Shown here piece after piece: positions 16,302 through 25,046 of a stretch of 64,000 bases of DNA. The notes beneath the pieces are model-generated. The model had not been told where the DNA came from and searched no databases. It saw nothing but the letters and a program-made list of their open reading frames with translations. Made by a program: the position numbers and the translations under genes. Origin of the DNA: Mammaliicoccus lentus (GTDB lineage Bacteria; Bacillota; Bacilli; Staphylococcales; Staphylococcaceae); NCBI RefSeq assembly GCF_002902755.1, contig NZ_PPRS01000004.1:111198-175197 (forward strand), read 5' to 3'. Positions within the stretch are counted from its first letter, which is position 1. The number at the start of each line of letters is the position of its first letter.

Positions 16302-17522
16302 TTATGCTCTAACATCTTTTACAATTTTACCGTCTATAGCTACGACTTTAATCTTGTTTGGATCTCTCAATACTGCGATATCCTCTAATGGGTTTTGTTC
16401 TAGTAAAATAAAGTCGGCTTTTTTACCTTCTTCGATTGTACCGAGTTCATCATCGTATCCTAAACATTCTGCAGCAACTTTAGTGGATGATACGATTGCT
16501 TCCATTTCAGTCATACCGTGCTCAACCATAAGCTCTAACTCTCTAAGGTTTGTACCGTGTTTGAATACACCTGCATCTGTGCCCATCGCGATTTTAACAC
16601 CTGCTTGATGTGCTTTTTTGAAACTGTCGATATGATCTTGCATAACTTGTTTTGATTTATTGATTGAGTTTTCACTCATACCTAATTCAGTTGCGAATTC
16701 AATAACTGAAAGTGGAGCGAGTAGTGTTGGAACAAGATACATATCTTTTTCTTTCATGAGTTTAACAGCTTCATCGTCTAAATAAATACCATGTTCAATT
16801 GAATGGATACCCGCTTCAATACATTGTTTAACGCCTTCTAAACCTTGAGCGTGCGCCATTACTTTACGATTATTTCTAAATTGTGCTTCTTCTACAATAA
16901 CTTTTAATTCTTCTAATGAAAATTGTGTGTAGTCTGGATGATCGGTAGCACTTGTTACGCCACCTGTTGCATGTACTTTAAGCACATCTGCTCCAGCTCT
17001 TAACATTTCACGAGCTTTTTTACGTACTTCCTGTACACCGTCACAAATTCCATTTGGCATACCTGGATATCCATCTTGTAAAATTGGTAGTTGGATGCCA
17101 GATTTAGTATAGCTATCACCATGACCTCCTGTAATAGTTAATGCGTTCACACTAATTTGTAAGCGAGGTCCTAACACTAACCCGTCATTGACAGCTTCTT
17201 TTACGCCTAAATCCGCACCTAATGCATCTCGAACTGTTGTTACACCAGCATCAACTGTGCGTTTTAAATGATCCATTGCTTTATAGAAATTATATGAAAA
17301 TGGAGTAGATAAACGGTTTTCAAGTGGTTCCATTTCTAGCATCACATGTACGTGGCTATCTATCATACCAGGCAATAAATATTGTCCTTTACCATCTAAC
17401 GTATCTTCACCACTTAAATTTTGACCAATTTTAGTGATTACACCATTTTCGACTTTGATATCAACATTTTGTTGAACTTCATTCCCTGTACCATCAATTA
17501 AATTTATATTTTTTACAATCAT
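16302..17522 (-). CDS. Amidohydrolase, imidazolonepropionase/prolidase-like
   Basis: A 406-residue binuclear metal amidohydrolase. Metal and catalytic residues are visible: DSHVHV (HxH, about residue 57), carboxylated Lys in VLKVHATGG (about 182), His in MAHAQG and SIEHGIYL, and the catalytic Asp in GTDAG (about 316). The family includes Xaa-Pro dipeptidases and imidazolonepropionase-like hydrolases; the substrate is not evident. AGGAGG precedes the ATG. It is 19 bp downstream of a multi-helix membrane protein on the same strand, so the pair probably imports and hydrolyses a dipeptide-like or cyclic amide compound. Confidence 0.82.
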   Translation of the reverse strand: MIVKNINLIDGTGNEVQQNVDIKVENGVITKIGQNLSGEDTLDGKGQYLLPGMIDSHVHVMLEMEPLENRLSTPFSYNFYKAMDHLKRTVDAGVTTVRDALGADLGVKEAVNDGLVLGPRLQISVNALTITGGHGDSYTKSGIQLPILQDGYPGMPNGICDGVQEVRKKAREMLRAGADVLKVHATGGVTSATDHPDYTQFSLEELKVIVEEAQFRNNRKVMAHAQGLEGVKQCIEAGIHSIEHGIYLDDEAVKLMKEKDMYLVPTLLAPLSVIEFATELGMSENSINKSKQVMQDHIDSFKKAHQAGVKIAMGTDAGVFKHGTNLRELELMVEHGMTEMEAIVSSTKVAAECLGYDDELGTIEEGKKADFILLEQNPLEDIAVLRDPNKIKVVAIDGKIVKDVRA

Positions 17523-17541
17523 GTTTTTTCCTCCTATGTTG

Positions 17542-18708
17542 TTAAATAAAGTTCATAAGAATAGATGTCAGAATAACAGAAGCTACTGTTACCGTCGTGA
17601 ATCCGCCGATAATCATTGGACTCAGTAACTCGTTAAATACATCTTCACGTTCATCCTTATCGTCTGTAACTGAGCGACTTACTTCTTCACATAAAATAAA
17701 ATCTCCCGGGAAACCATAAAGTGCTGTTAAAGCAACAGGTAACGCTTTAGTCGGTCTCCAACCGATTAATTTCGCTCCTACATAACCCCCGATTAAAATA
17801 CCGATTGTACCGATGATAAGAATAGAAAGGATAGCAGGTAGGTACGCCCAAAGATCTTGAGGTTTGATACCACCCATTGAACCGATAACAATTAAAATAA
17901 TTGTAACCATCATAATAGTGAACGATTGGTTATGTTGCATTTCTTTTTCTTCGAACAAGCCAACTTTTAAACCTATAACCCCGAATAGTAGGCTAAGAAG
18001 TGTATAGTGGATACCTGTAACACCACCAATAATGAAAGCAAGACTTGCCAAGAAGAACATAATAAATAATCTAATGACGTTATTTTGTAACAAAGGATTT
18101 TTGTTAAAAATATTTTCTTTTTTAGTTTTATCTTTATCAGAAATTGTTGCGACATTTTTATCATGTTCACGATTCTTAAGATAATAACGTGAATATCGTT
18201 TCATTAATATAGCACTTAGAGGCATACCAATTACGCCTTGTAATGCCTGAACAATTGCAGGTAATACAATTAAATTAGCTAAACCTAAGTCTTGTAACTT
18301 TTCAACTGTAATAAGTAGAGCTACAATACCGCCTGCAATAGGTCCTACACCAGAAGCTGCAGTACGAAAATCGAACATTAACGTTACAAAAACAAGAATT
18401 AATGTTGTAGAACCGATAATACCGAATACAGAAATAACAACAGCTTTCCATTGTGATTTTAGAATGTGTAACGGCATCATTGTCCCCATATGCATAATAA
18501 CTGGTCCAATAACAAGCGCACCAAGCGAAGGTAATATGGCGTTATCTAAAATTTTCTCAGGTAATACTCCGGCCCATGTTAATAACAAATAACTGACCAT
18601 TGCTGTTAATAACATTGGAACACGCGCTTTAGTTAAATAAGAGATGATTTCTCCTAAAACAATTAGTGCAAATAAAATAGTTGCTGAAATTAGTGGTTCG
18701 CTCACCAT
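17542..18708 (-). CDS. Polytopic membrane protein, putative transporter partner of amidohydrolase
   Basis: A 388-residue protein with about ten to eleven hydrophobic helices and a polar central loop (about residues 180-205). It has glycine-rich re-entrant-like stretches (GVGPIAGGIVALL, ALYGFPGDFILCEEVSRS) reminiscent of secondary carriers of the GltS type, but I do not recognise the exact family. A GTG at 18717 abuts the AAAGGAAG ribosome site, so ATG 18708 is preferred. It heads a two-gene unit with the amidohydrolase and a perfect palindrome lies ~65 bp upstream. Confidence 0.7.
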   Translation of the reverse strand: MVSEPLISATILFALIVLGEIISYLTKARVPMLLTAMVSYLLLTWAGVLPEKILDNAILPSLGALVIGPVIMHMGTMMPLHILKSQWKAVVISVFGIIGSTTLILVFVTLMFDFRTAASGVGPIAGGIVALLITVEKLQDLGLANLIVLPAIVQALQGVIGMPLSAILMKRYSRYYLKNREHDKNVATISDKDKTKKENIFNKNPLLQNNVIRLFIMFFLASLAFIIGGVTGIHYTLLSLLFGVIGLKVGLFEEKEMQHNQSFTIMMVTIILIVIGSMGGIKPQDLWAYLPAILSILIIGTIGILIGGYVGAKLIGWRPTKALPVALTALYGFPGDFILCEEVSRSVTDDKDEREDVFNELLSPMIIGGFTTVTVASVILTSILMNFI

Positions 18709-18773
18709 AACCTTCACTTCCTTTTCTTTATAATGAAATCGATTTTAGCACATAAGAATACATTAGTTAATAG

Positions 18774-18797
18774 TATATTCTAAATATTTAGAATATA
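18774..18797. promoter_or_regulatory. Perfect 24-bp palindrome upstream of transporter/amidohydrolase pair
   Basis: The 24 bases read identically on both strands (half-site TATATTCTAAAT). It lies 66-89 bp upstream of the start of the minus-strand operon, where an operator for an unlinked dimeric regulator could sit. It is AT-rich, but a perfect 24-bp palindrome is unlikely by chance at one given promoter. Confidence 0.5.
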
Positions 18798-18970
18798 TAG
18801 ATAAATATTACACTTATAATTTGATTTCATATTTATAAAGAATAGAAATAGTAATATTATGAATGAGAATAGAGCGAGTGAGGATGCTTAGTTAGAAAAA
18901 TTTGTAGATGAAGATGCCCTTATTGTCAATTCTTCGCAAACGTGTCAACCAAACCTTTTATACATACAAA

Positions 18971-19008
18971 AACAGGCGAACCCATATAACATGAAGGGCT
19001 CACCTGTT
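18971..19008. terminator. Hairpin terminator of amino-acid permease
   Basis: AACAGGCGAACCC pairs with GGGCTCACCTGTT (two G-U type positions) just past the permease stop on the minus strand. The ~170 bases upstream (18800-18970) show no gene. Confidence 0.7.
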
Positions 19009-19022
19009 TATTCTATAAACTA

Positions 19023-20384
19023 TTAATGTTTAGCAGTTTTTCTGTTTTTATTAATGTAATATACGCTTACTAATAAGATAATCCATAATGGTGAATACAT
19101 CAAAGCTGTTCTTGTATCTTCTGCTAAGAATAAAACGACGAGTACAAATGCGAAGAAGATTAATGACAAGTATGATCCGATAACACCAAATGGGTTCTTG
19201 AATTTTGATTTTTTGTGTAATGCTGCATCTTCTCTTCTATATTTTATATAACAAATTAAAATTACTGACCAAATAAAGATGAAGAATATTGTTGCAAGTG
19301 TTGTGACGAGTGTAAATACATCGTCTGGAATAAAGTAATTTAATATTGCAGCGAAGAATAATACTACGCCTGAGAAAATCAGAGCAGGATATGGTACACC
19401 GCGTTTGTTTGTTTTGCTTAAGCCTTCTGGTGCATGTCCTGTTTGACCAAGTCCATAGACCATACGGCTATTACTAAATAATCCGCTGTTTGCTGCACTT
19501 GCTGCTGATGTTAATACAACAAAGTTTACAATACCTGCAGCTGCTGGTATACCTGCTAATACGAATAAATTAACGAACGGGCTTTCTGTTGCAGAAACTT
19601 TATTCCAAGGTGTAATACTCATAATAATGAGCAAACTTAATACGTAGAAAATTAATATACGGATACCTATTGAATTCACAGCTTTAGGTAAATTCTTTTC
19701 AGGATCTTTCGTTTCTCTAGCTGTTACACCTACAAGTTCAATACCTACAAAGCTGAACACCGCCATTTGAAAGGCGAGTAAGAATCCCATCGGACCATTC
19801 GGGAAGAAACCACCGTGTGTGTATAAGTTATGGAACCCAGATTGAATACCAGTAGTTGATTTGAAACCAGTAAATATTAACCAGAATCCAATCACTATTA
19901 ATAACACAATAGCGATTACTTTAATTAATGCGAACCAAAATTCGATTTCGCCAAATAATTTAACTGTTAATAAGTTTAAACCTAATAAGATGACTACAGT
20001 TGCGATAGCAGAAACGTAAGAGGGTATACTTGGATACCAAAATTGTATGTATTTTGCTACTGCGGTAATATCTGCAATACCTGTTGCTACCCAACAGAAC
20101 CAATAAGTCCAACCAGTTAAAAATCCAAATAAATGTCCTATATAATGTTCGGCTATATCTGTGAACGAATTATATTCACTGTTAGATAATAGTAACTCTC
20201 CTAATGCTCTCATCATTACAAATAGGAAAAATCCTATAATAATATATACTAATAAAATTGATGGACCGGCTAATGAAATACTTTTACCAGCTCCAAGAAA
20301 CAGGCCAGTACCAATTGCGCCACCAATTGCAATCAACTGAATATGTCGACTGGACATACTCCGTTGTAACTCATGATTATCCAT
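19023..20384 (-). CDS. Amino-acid permease (D-Ser/D-Ala/Gly or related, AAT family)
   Basis: A 453-residue APC-superfamily permease with twelve predicted helices. The first helix carries SSRHIQLIAIGGAIGTGLFLGAG (shown in part), typical of the CycA/AapA/GabP group; FSFVGIELVGVTARE and AASAANSGLFSNSRM are further family marks. The sequence most resembles the D-serine/D-alanine/glycine transporter CycA, but other amino acids are possible. An AAGGAGAG site precedes the ATG. It is flanked by a terminator downstream and by a cre-like site ~160 bp upstream. Confidence 0.82.
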   Translation of the reverse strand: MDNHELQRSMSSRHIQLIAIGGAIGTGLFLGAGKSISLAGPSILLVYIIIGFFLFVMMRALGELLLSNSEYNSFTDIAEHYIGHLFGFLTGWTYWFCWVATGIADITAVAKYIQFWYPSIPSYVSAIATVVILLGLNLLTVKLFGEIEFWFALIKVIAIVLLIVIGFWLIFTGFKSTTGIQSGFHNLYTHGGFFPNGPMGFLLAFQMAVFSFVGIELVGVTARETKDPEKNLPKAVNSIGIRILIFYVLSLLIIMSITPWNKVSATESPFVNLFVLAGIPAAAGIVNFVVLTSAASAANSGLFSNSRMVYGLGQTGHAPEGLSKTNKRGVPYPALIFSGVVLFFAAILNYFIPDDVFTLVTTLATIFFIFIWSVILICYIKYRREDAALHKKSKFKNPFGVIGSYLSLIFFAFVLVVLFLAEDTRTALMYSPLWIILLVSVYYINKNRKTAKH

Positions 20385-20540
20385 TTATTTCAGCTCTCCT
20401 TAATCTTAAAAAAACACATGTGAAAATTTGTATAACAAATTTCAATATAAAAAGCATTATACTACGAAATTTAGAAAAAAACAGAAGAAATTATATTTAT
20501 ACATTGTTTACAATATTTTTAAGGATTAGAACCATGTCAA

Positions 20541-20554
20541 TGTAAGCGTTTAAT
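20541..20554. promoter_or_regulatory. cre-like site upstream of amino-acid permease
   Basis: TGTAAGCGTTTAAT matches cre except at the conserved late C. It is ~160 bp upstream of the permease start, within a 544-bp gap (20385-20928) otherwise holding only the hairpin array and a terminator. Confidence 0.4.
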
Positions 20555-20724
20555 ATAGTAATTTTTAATCAATTGTGATAGACAACGTATAAATAACATT
20601 AAATGTACATAAATATTACTAGGATAATCATGAAAATATCTATTTTAATATTGAAAAATCAGAGACATAAACCCAATATTTAAAATAGCTTACTTCTACA
20701 TAGATACTATACAAAAATGAAATA

Positions 20725-20883
20725 CAGTCCGATAAAATAAAAATATCGAACCGCAAACGCAAAATACAGTCCGATAAAATAAAAATATCGAACCGCAAAG
20801 GCAAAATACGGTCCGATAAAATAAAAATATCGAACCGCAAACGCGAAATACGGTCCGATAAATAAAAATATCGAACCGCAAAT
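20725..20883. repeat. Four tandem 42-bp hairpin repeats
   Basis: Units start at 20725, 20767, 20809 and 20851, each 42 bp, the last shortened. Each has YRGTCCGATA and TATCGAACCG, which pair around an AAATAAAA loop; variation is limited to CAGTCC/CGGTCC and AAACGC/AAAGGC. Because 42 is divisible by three, chance reading frames run through the array and encode a repeating peptide; these have no start signal and are not genes. Confidence 0.9.
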
Positions 20884-20885
20884 AA

Positions 20886-20918
20886 AAAAGCTGAGGCATA
20901 AAATGTATGCCTCAGCTT
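20886..20918. terminator. Catalase terminator, 'gctgaggcata' family
   Basis: AAGCTGAGGCATA pairs with TATGCCTCAGCTT, lying immediately past the katE stop on the minus strand. Confidence 0.85.
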
Positions 20919-20928
20919 AACCAGTATA

Positions 20929-22922
20929 TTATTTTCTGTCCCAATATCTTGCGCGATCAAATGCTTTTACGATTGTTTCTGGTTCGTCAGATACAAATAC
21001 ACCAGGAGCATCAATTTTTAATTTTGCATTTCCTAATCCTTGGGATGCTGCTTTGTTTACAATCAATGGTTTATTGTGTTTGTAAGTGAGCTCAACGAAT
21101 TCTTCTACTTGAGGCTTAATGTCACTGCCGTCTGATAATACGATTGTACTATCGAATAATGTTGAATGTGCAGTGTCAAATGTCTCAGTAATACCAAAGT
21201 CTTCGCTTAAGTTCTCAGGATATTGACCTACAAATGCATAGTTTAAGTCGTTTTCAGCAAATGTTTTCGCGTAAGATTTTAATGTGTCTACATCGATATT
21301 TCCATTTACTAATACTGCAACTGAATGTGCTGCAATTGGAATATCATATTTTTCCATTGTTAATTGGCTATCTTTCGCATCAGATTGAACTTCTTCATTT
21401 TCTTCAGGAACTTCAACGCCAACGTTTTTCGCAACTCGTTCTGCTAATGTGCGATCGACTTTATTTAATTGGTTTACAGCGTTTTGTTTAACCATTATAG
21501 AATTACACATACCAATTTCGAATGAGAAACCATCAACAGTATGGTCATATTCTGCTTGGCTTAAACTGTTTAAATAAAGTTTTGCTTGGCTATAATAATC
21601 TTTAAAGCTTTCGCTTCGTTTTCGTATTTTATGACCTTCAACTTTTTCTTGATAGTGTTCATAACCGCCTTCTTCTTTCGGAGTAGGATGTGGGTCGTTA
21701 TTGTTTAATGCATTTTTATGATAAGCAACTTGTCCAGAGTTGATATTCATTTGATGCATTGCATCTCTTTGGTTGTTATGAACTTCATTTACAGGTCTAT
21801 TAATTGGTATTTGATTAAAGTTTGGTCCACCTAATCTTGAAATTTGCGTATCTGTGTATGAGAATAAACGACCTTGTAATAATGGGTCATTTGAAAAGTC
21901 GATACCTGGAACAATATGACCTGGATGGAATGCTGCTTGTTCTGTTTCATCGAATACGTTTGAAACGTTACTATTAAGCGTCATTTTACCTACAACTTCA
22001 ATTGGTACTTGGTCTTCTGGCCAAATTTTTGTAGGGTCTAAAATATCAAAGTCAAAGTCGAATTCTTGCTCTGGTTTAATAACTTGTAGCGCTAATTCCC
22101 ATTCAGGATAGTCACCTTTTTCAATAGATTCATAAAGATCTTTACGGTGGAAGTCTACGTCTTTACCGTGAAGGATTTGTGCTTCGTCCCAAACTAATGA
22201 TTCTAATCCGTGTAATGGTTTCCAATGGAATTTCACGAAGTAAGATTGTCCTTCACTGTTAACAAGGCGGAACGTGTGTATACCAAAACCTTCGATTTGT
22301 CTAAAGTTTTTAGGAATACCACGGTCACTCATAGCCCAAACTGTAGTATGCGTACTTTCTGGATTTTGCGCAAAGAAGTCCCAAAATGTGTCATGTGCAG
22401 TACCACCTTGTGGCATCTCATTATGAGGTTCAGGTTTAACTGCATGAATTAAGTCAGGGAATTTTATAGCATCTTGAATAAAGAATACAGGAATATCGTT
22501 ACCTACTAAATCGAAAATACCTTCATCAGTATAGAATTTTGTCGCAAATCCGCGCACGTCTCTTACAGTGTCTGGTGAACCTTTAGAACCTTGAACTGTT
22601 GAAAATCTTACAAATACGGGTGTCGTTTTCTCAGGATGAGTTAGAAAGTCGGCTGAAGTATATTGTGACAAGTCTTTATAAACTTGGAATTCACCGTGGG
22701 CACCGAAACCCCTAGCATGTACAATACGTTCTGGAATACGTTCATGGTCAAAGTGCATGATTTTTCTCTAAAATGAAAGTCCTCTAGTAAACTAGGACCA
22801 CGTTCACCAACTGTTAACGTGTTTTCATCTTCACTCACTTTAACGCCATTATTTGTCGTCATTGCCTTACCGTCATTGCTTTTAGTTACTTCATCAATTT
22901 GTTCTTTCTTTTTGTTACTCAA
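20929..22922 (-). pseudogene. katE: Large-subunit catalase (KatE/HPII type), frameshifted near N-terminus
   Basis: The two overlapping reading frames together encode a ~663-residue heme catalase of the large HPII type, which dismutates hydrogen peroxide. The N-terminal piece starts at a TTG (22922) behind AGGGGGG and runs to ...LLEDFHFREK; the rest resumes at MHFDHERIPERIVHARGFGAHG. The catalytic His (VHARG), Asn (LVGNDIPVFF) and heme Tyr (FSYTDTQ) are present, followed by a C-terminal DJ-1/amidotransferase-like domain (from about residue 500). A T-run of five at 22761-22765 (A5 on the coding strand) should be six to keep the frame (EKIMHF). This is either homopolymer sequencing error or real inactivation; the rest of the gene is undamaged. 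Without the first 52 residues, translation could begin at the internal ATG 22758, but no good ribosome site is seen. Confidence 0.85.
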
Positions 22923-23057
22923 CTCTAAGCCCCCCTAAATATATGATATTAATGTTATTCCCGTTAAAAATATTAAGAAACATTTATATAGGAAGAATAA
23001 GGAATTTTCAAAATATAACGACGCTTCCTCTATTAGTGGAAAATAGTTGTATCGATA

Positions 23058-23071
23058 TGAAAGCGTATACA
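23058..23071 (+). promoter_or_regulatory. cre-like site in promoter of beta-glucoside PTS operon
   Basis: TGAAAGCGTATACA fits cre with one mismatch and lies ~40 bp before the IIB start, overlapping a likely -10 region (TATACAAT). The 187-bp gap 22923-23109 is shared with the divergent katE. Confidence 0.6.
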
Positions 23072-23109
23072 ATATACAATTGAATTACAAATCAAAGGGG
23101 GAAGAAAAA

Positions 23110-23424
23110 ATGAAAAATATTTTATTAGCATGTTCAGCAGGAATGTCTACAAGTCTTTTAGTAACTAAGATGGAAGAAGCGGCTGAAAAGCAAGATATAA
23201 ATGTAAATATAAAAGCGATGTCTAGTGACAATGCTTTCCACTCACTTGAAGATTATGATGTGTTATTAATAGGTCCACAAATGAGATTTATGAGAAAGAA
23301 ATTTTTAAAAGCAGCTGAAGACAAAGGTCTTAATTTACCAATTGAAGCAATTGATTCCGTTAGTTATGGAAGAATAGATGGTGAAGGCGTATTAAAACAA
23401 GCTTTATCATTACTGGAAGAGTAG
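23110..23424 (+). CDS. PTS EIIB, lactose/cellobiose family
   Basis: A 104-residue phosphocarrier domain with the phospho-Cys motif LLACSAGMSTSLLV near the N-terminus (Cys 7). It receives phosphate from the IIA subunit and passes it to the sugar during transport. The reading frame extends upstream to 23047, but AAAGGGGGAAG places the start at ATG 23110. It is the first of IIB-IIC-IIA-GH1-regulator, all on one strand with small gaps. Cellobiose/chitobiose rather than lactose is suggested by the enzyme partner. Confidence 0.9.
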   Translation: MKNILLACSAGMSTSLLVTKMEEAAEKQDINVNIKAMSSDNAFHSLEDYDVLLIGPQMRFMRKKFLKAAEDKGLNLPIEAIDSVSYGRIDGEGVLKQALSLLEE

Positions 23425-23433
23425 GTGATAAAT

Positions 23434-24714
23434 ATGCAAAATACATTTATGGAGAAATTGGAAGATGTCTTATTGCCAATAGCAGACAAATTAAACAACA
23501 ATAAATACTTAGCATCATTAAGAGATGGCTTTATGGTAGCACTGCCATTGATTATATTCGGGTCTATATTTATTGTAATAGCAAACTTTCCATTTTTAGA
23601 TAAAATACTTTCAGAAAGCCAGTTTACAGCTTGGCAAAATGCTATAAGTCCAGCTTCGGACGCGACGCTCTCGATTATGGGATTATTCGTGATTATAGGA
23701 ATAGGTTATAAATTAACCCAGCGGAATGAGTTAGAAGGTATTTATGGAGCAGTAACAGCTTTAAGTGCTGTTTTAATACTAACACCACAAGTTGTAGGTA
23801 AAACAGAAGGAGTTATACCTACAGAAATACTAGGAGCTAAAGGTATGTTCCTAGGTATAATTGTTTCGATTATTAGTGCCGAACTGTATAGTTACTTCAC
23901 TAAAAAAGATATAACAATAAAAATGCCGAACGGTGTGCCGGATCAAGTAGCGAAATCGTTTAGTGCATTATTACCTGTTGCCTTTACTTTAACGATATTC
24001 GTAGTACTTAAAATTGTAGTAGCTTTAACACCGTTCGAAACGTTACAAAATTTAATTTATACAATAGTGCAAGAACCATTAACTGCTTTAGGAAGAGGGT
24101 TACCAGCAACAATTGTAGCAGTACTATTCATTCAAGTATTCTGGTTCTTCGGTTTACATGGACAAATTATTGTAAATACAGTTTTCGATCCAATTTGGTA
24201 TTCATTAAATAATGAGAACCTTGCAGCATTTAAACAAGGTGTAGAACTACCGAACATCATTACTAAACAGTTTATTGATACATTTTTAGTAGGCATGGGA
24301 GGTACTGGTGGAACTTTAGCAGTCGTACTTGGTATTTATCTACTTTGTAGAAGTAAACAAAATAAAGAAATAGCTAAATTAGGTACGCCAGCTTCTATAT
24401 TTAACGTAAATGAACCGATTTTATTTGGTTTACCTATCATTATGAACCCTTTAGTTATTTTACCTTGGATTTTATCACCAGTTATCATAACGATTGTAAG
24501 TTATACATCAATGTACTTAGGACTAGTACCGAAACCATCCGGTGTAATCGTACCATGGACTACACCAATATTTATTAGTGGTTATTTAGCTACAGGTAAC
24601 TCGTGGCAAGGTGCGATGTTACAGCTAGTGAATTTAGTCATAACATTTGTTATCTGGTGGCCATTCTTAAAATTATTAGATAAAAACTATTTAAGACAAG
24701 AAAAAGAAAATTAA
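23434..24714 (+). CDS. PTS EIIC, cellobiose family
   Basis: A 426-residue membrane channel subunit with about ten helices. Landmarks: DGFMVALPLIIFGSIFI near the N-terminus, FFGLHGQI, and the substrate-site region FNVNEPILFGLPIIMNP in the C-terminal half. The frame opens with GTG 23425, but AGGTGAT overlaps it and ATG 23434 has better spacing. It imports and phosphorylates a beta-glucoside together with the IIB and IIA subunits on either side. Confidence 0.9.
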   Translation: MQNTFMEKLEDVLLPIADKLNNNKYLASLRDGFMVALPLIIFGSIFIVIANFPFLDKILSESQFTAWQNAISPASDATLSIMGLFVIIGIGYKLTQRNELEGIYGAVTALSAVLILTPQVVGKTEGVIPTEILGAKGMFLGIIVSIISAELYSYFTKKDITIKMPNGVPDQVAKSFSALLPVAFTLTIFVVLKIVVALTPFETLQNLIYTIVQEPLTALGRGLPATIVAVLFIQVFWFFGLHGQIIVNTVFDPIWYSLNNENLAAFKQGVELPNIITKQFIDTFLVGMGGTGGTLAVVLGIYLLCRSKQNKEIAKLGTPASIFNVNEPILFGLPIIMNPLVILPWILSPVIITIVSYTSMYLGLVPKPSGVIVPWTTPIFISGYLATGNSWQGAMLQLVNLVITFVIWWPFLKLLDKNYLRQEKEN

Positions 24715-24731
24715 AATATGGAGGAAAATTT

Positions 24732-25046
24732 ATGACAGTTTCAATTAACGAAAAGGCATTTCAAATAATATTATATGGTGGGAATGGTCGCTCAAGTGCA
24801 ATGGAAGCTATCCAATGTGCTAAAGAAAGAAACTTTAAAGAAGCAGAAATGCGTATTTCAGAGGCTGAAAAAGAAATAAATAAAGCTCATAAATTTCAAA
24901 CAGAATTATTACAAGATGAAGCTAATGGTGAAAGTAGTGAGTTGAATTTATTGCTTATCCATTCTCAAGATCACTTAATGAACGCTATAACAGTAAAAGA
25001 TTTAGCAAATGAAATGGTAGATTTATATAAGGAGATGAAATCATGA
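24732..25046 (+). CDS. PTS EIIA, lactose/cellobiose family
   Basis: A 104-residue helical subunit. The phosphorylated His is in LLIHSQDHLMNA (His ~77, equivalent to His78 of lactose IIA), and the N-terminal helix carries GNGRSSAMEAI. It takes phosphate from HPr and passes it to the IIB subunit. GGAGG precedes the ATG, and its stop overlaps the GH1 start by 4 bp (ATGA), indicating translational coupling. Confidence 0.92.
   Translation: MTVSINEKAFQIILYGGNGRSSAMEAIQCAKERNFKEAEMRISEAEKEINKAHKFQTELLQDEANGESSELNLLLIHSQDHLMNAITVKDLANEMVDLYKEMKS

Noticed and set aside
20725..20883. Possible CRISPR array
   Set aside because: The whole 42-bp unit is repeated and there are no unique spacers; no cas genes are present.
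20640..20960. 106- and 67-residue open frames with a repeating peptide
   Set aside because: They run through the 42-bp tandem hairpins, whose length is divisible by three. No ribosome site, and the repeat explains the peptide periodicity.
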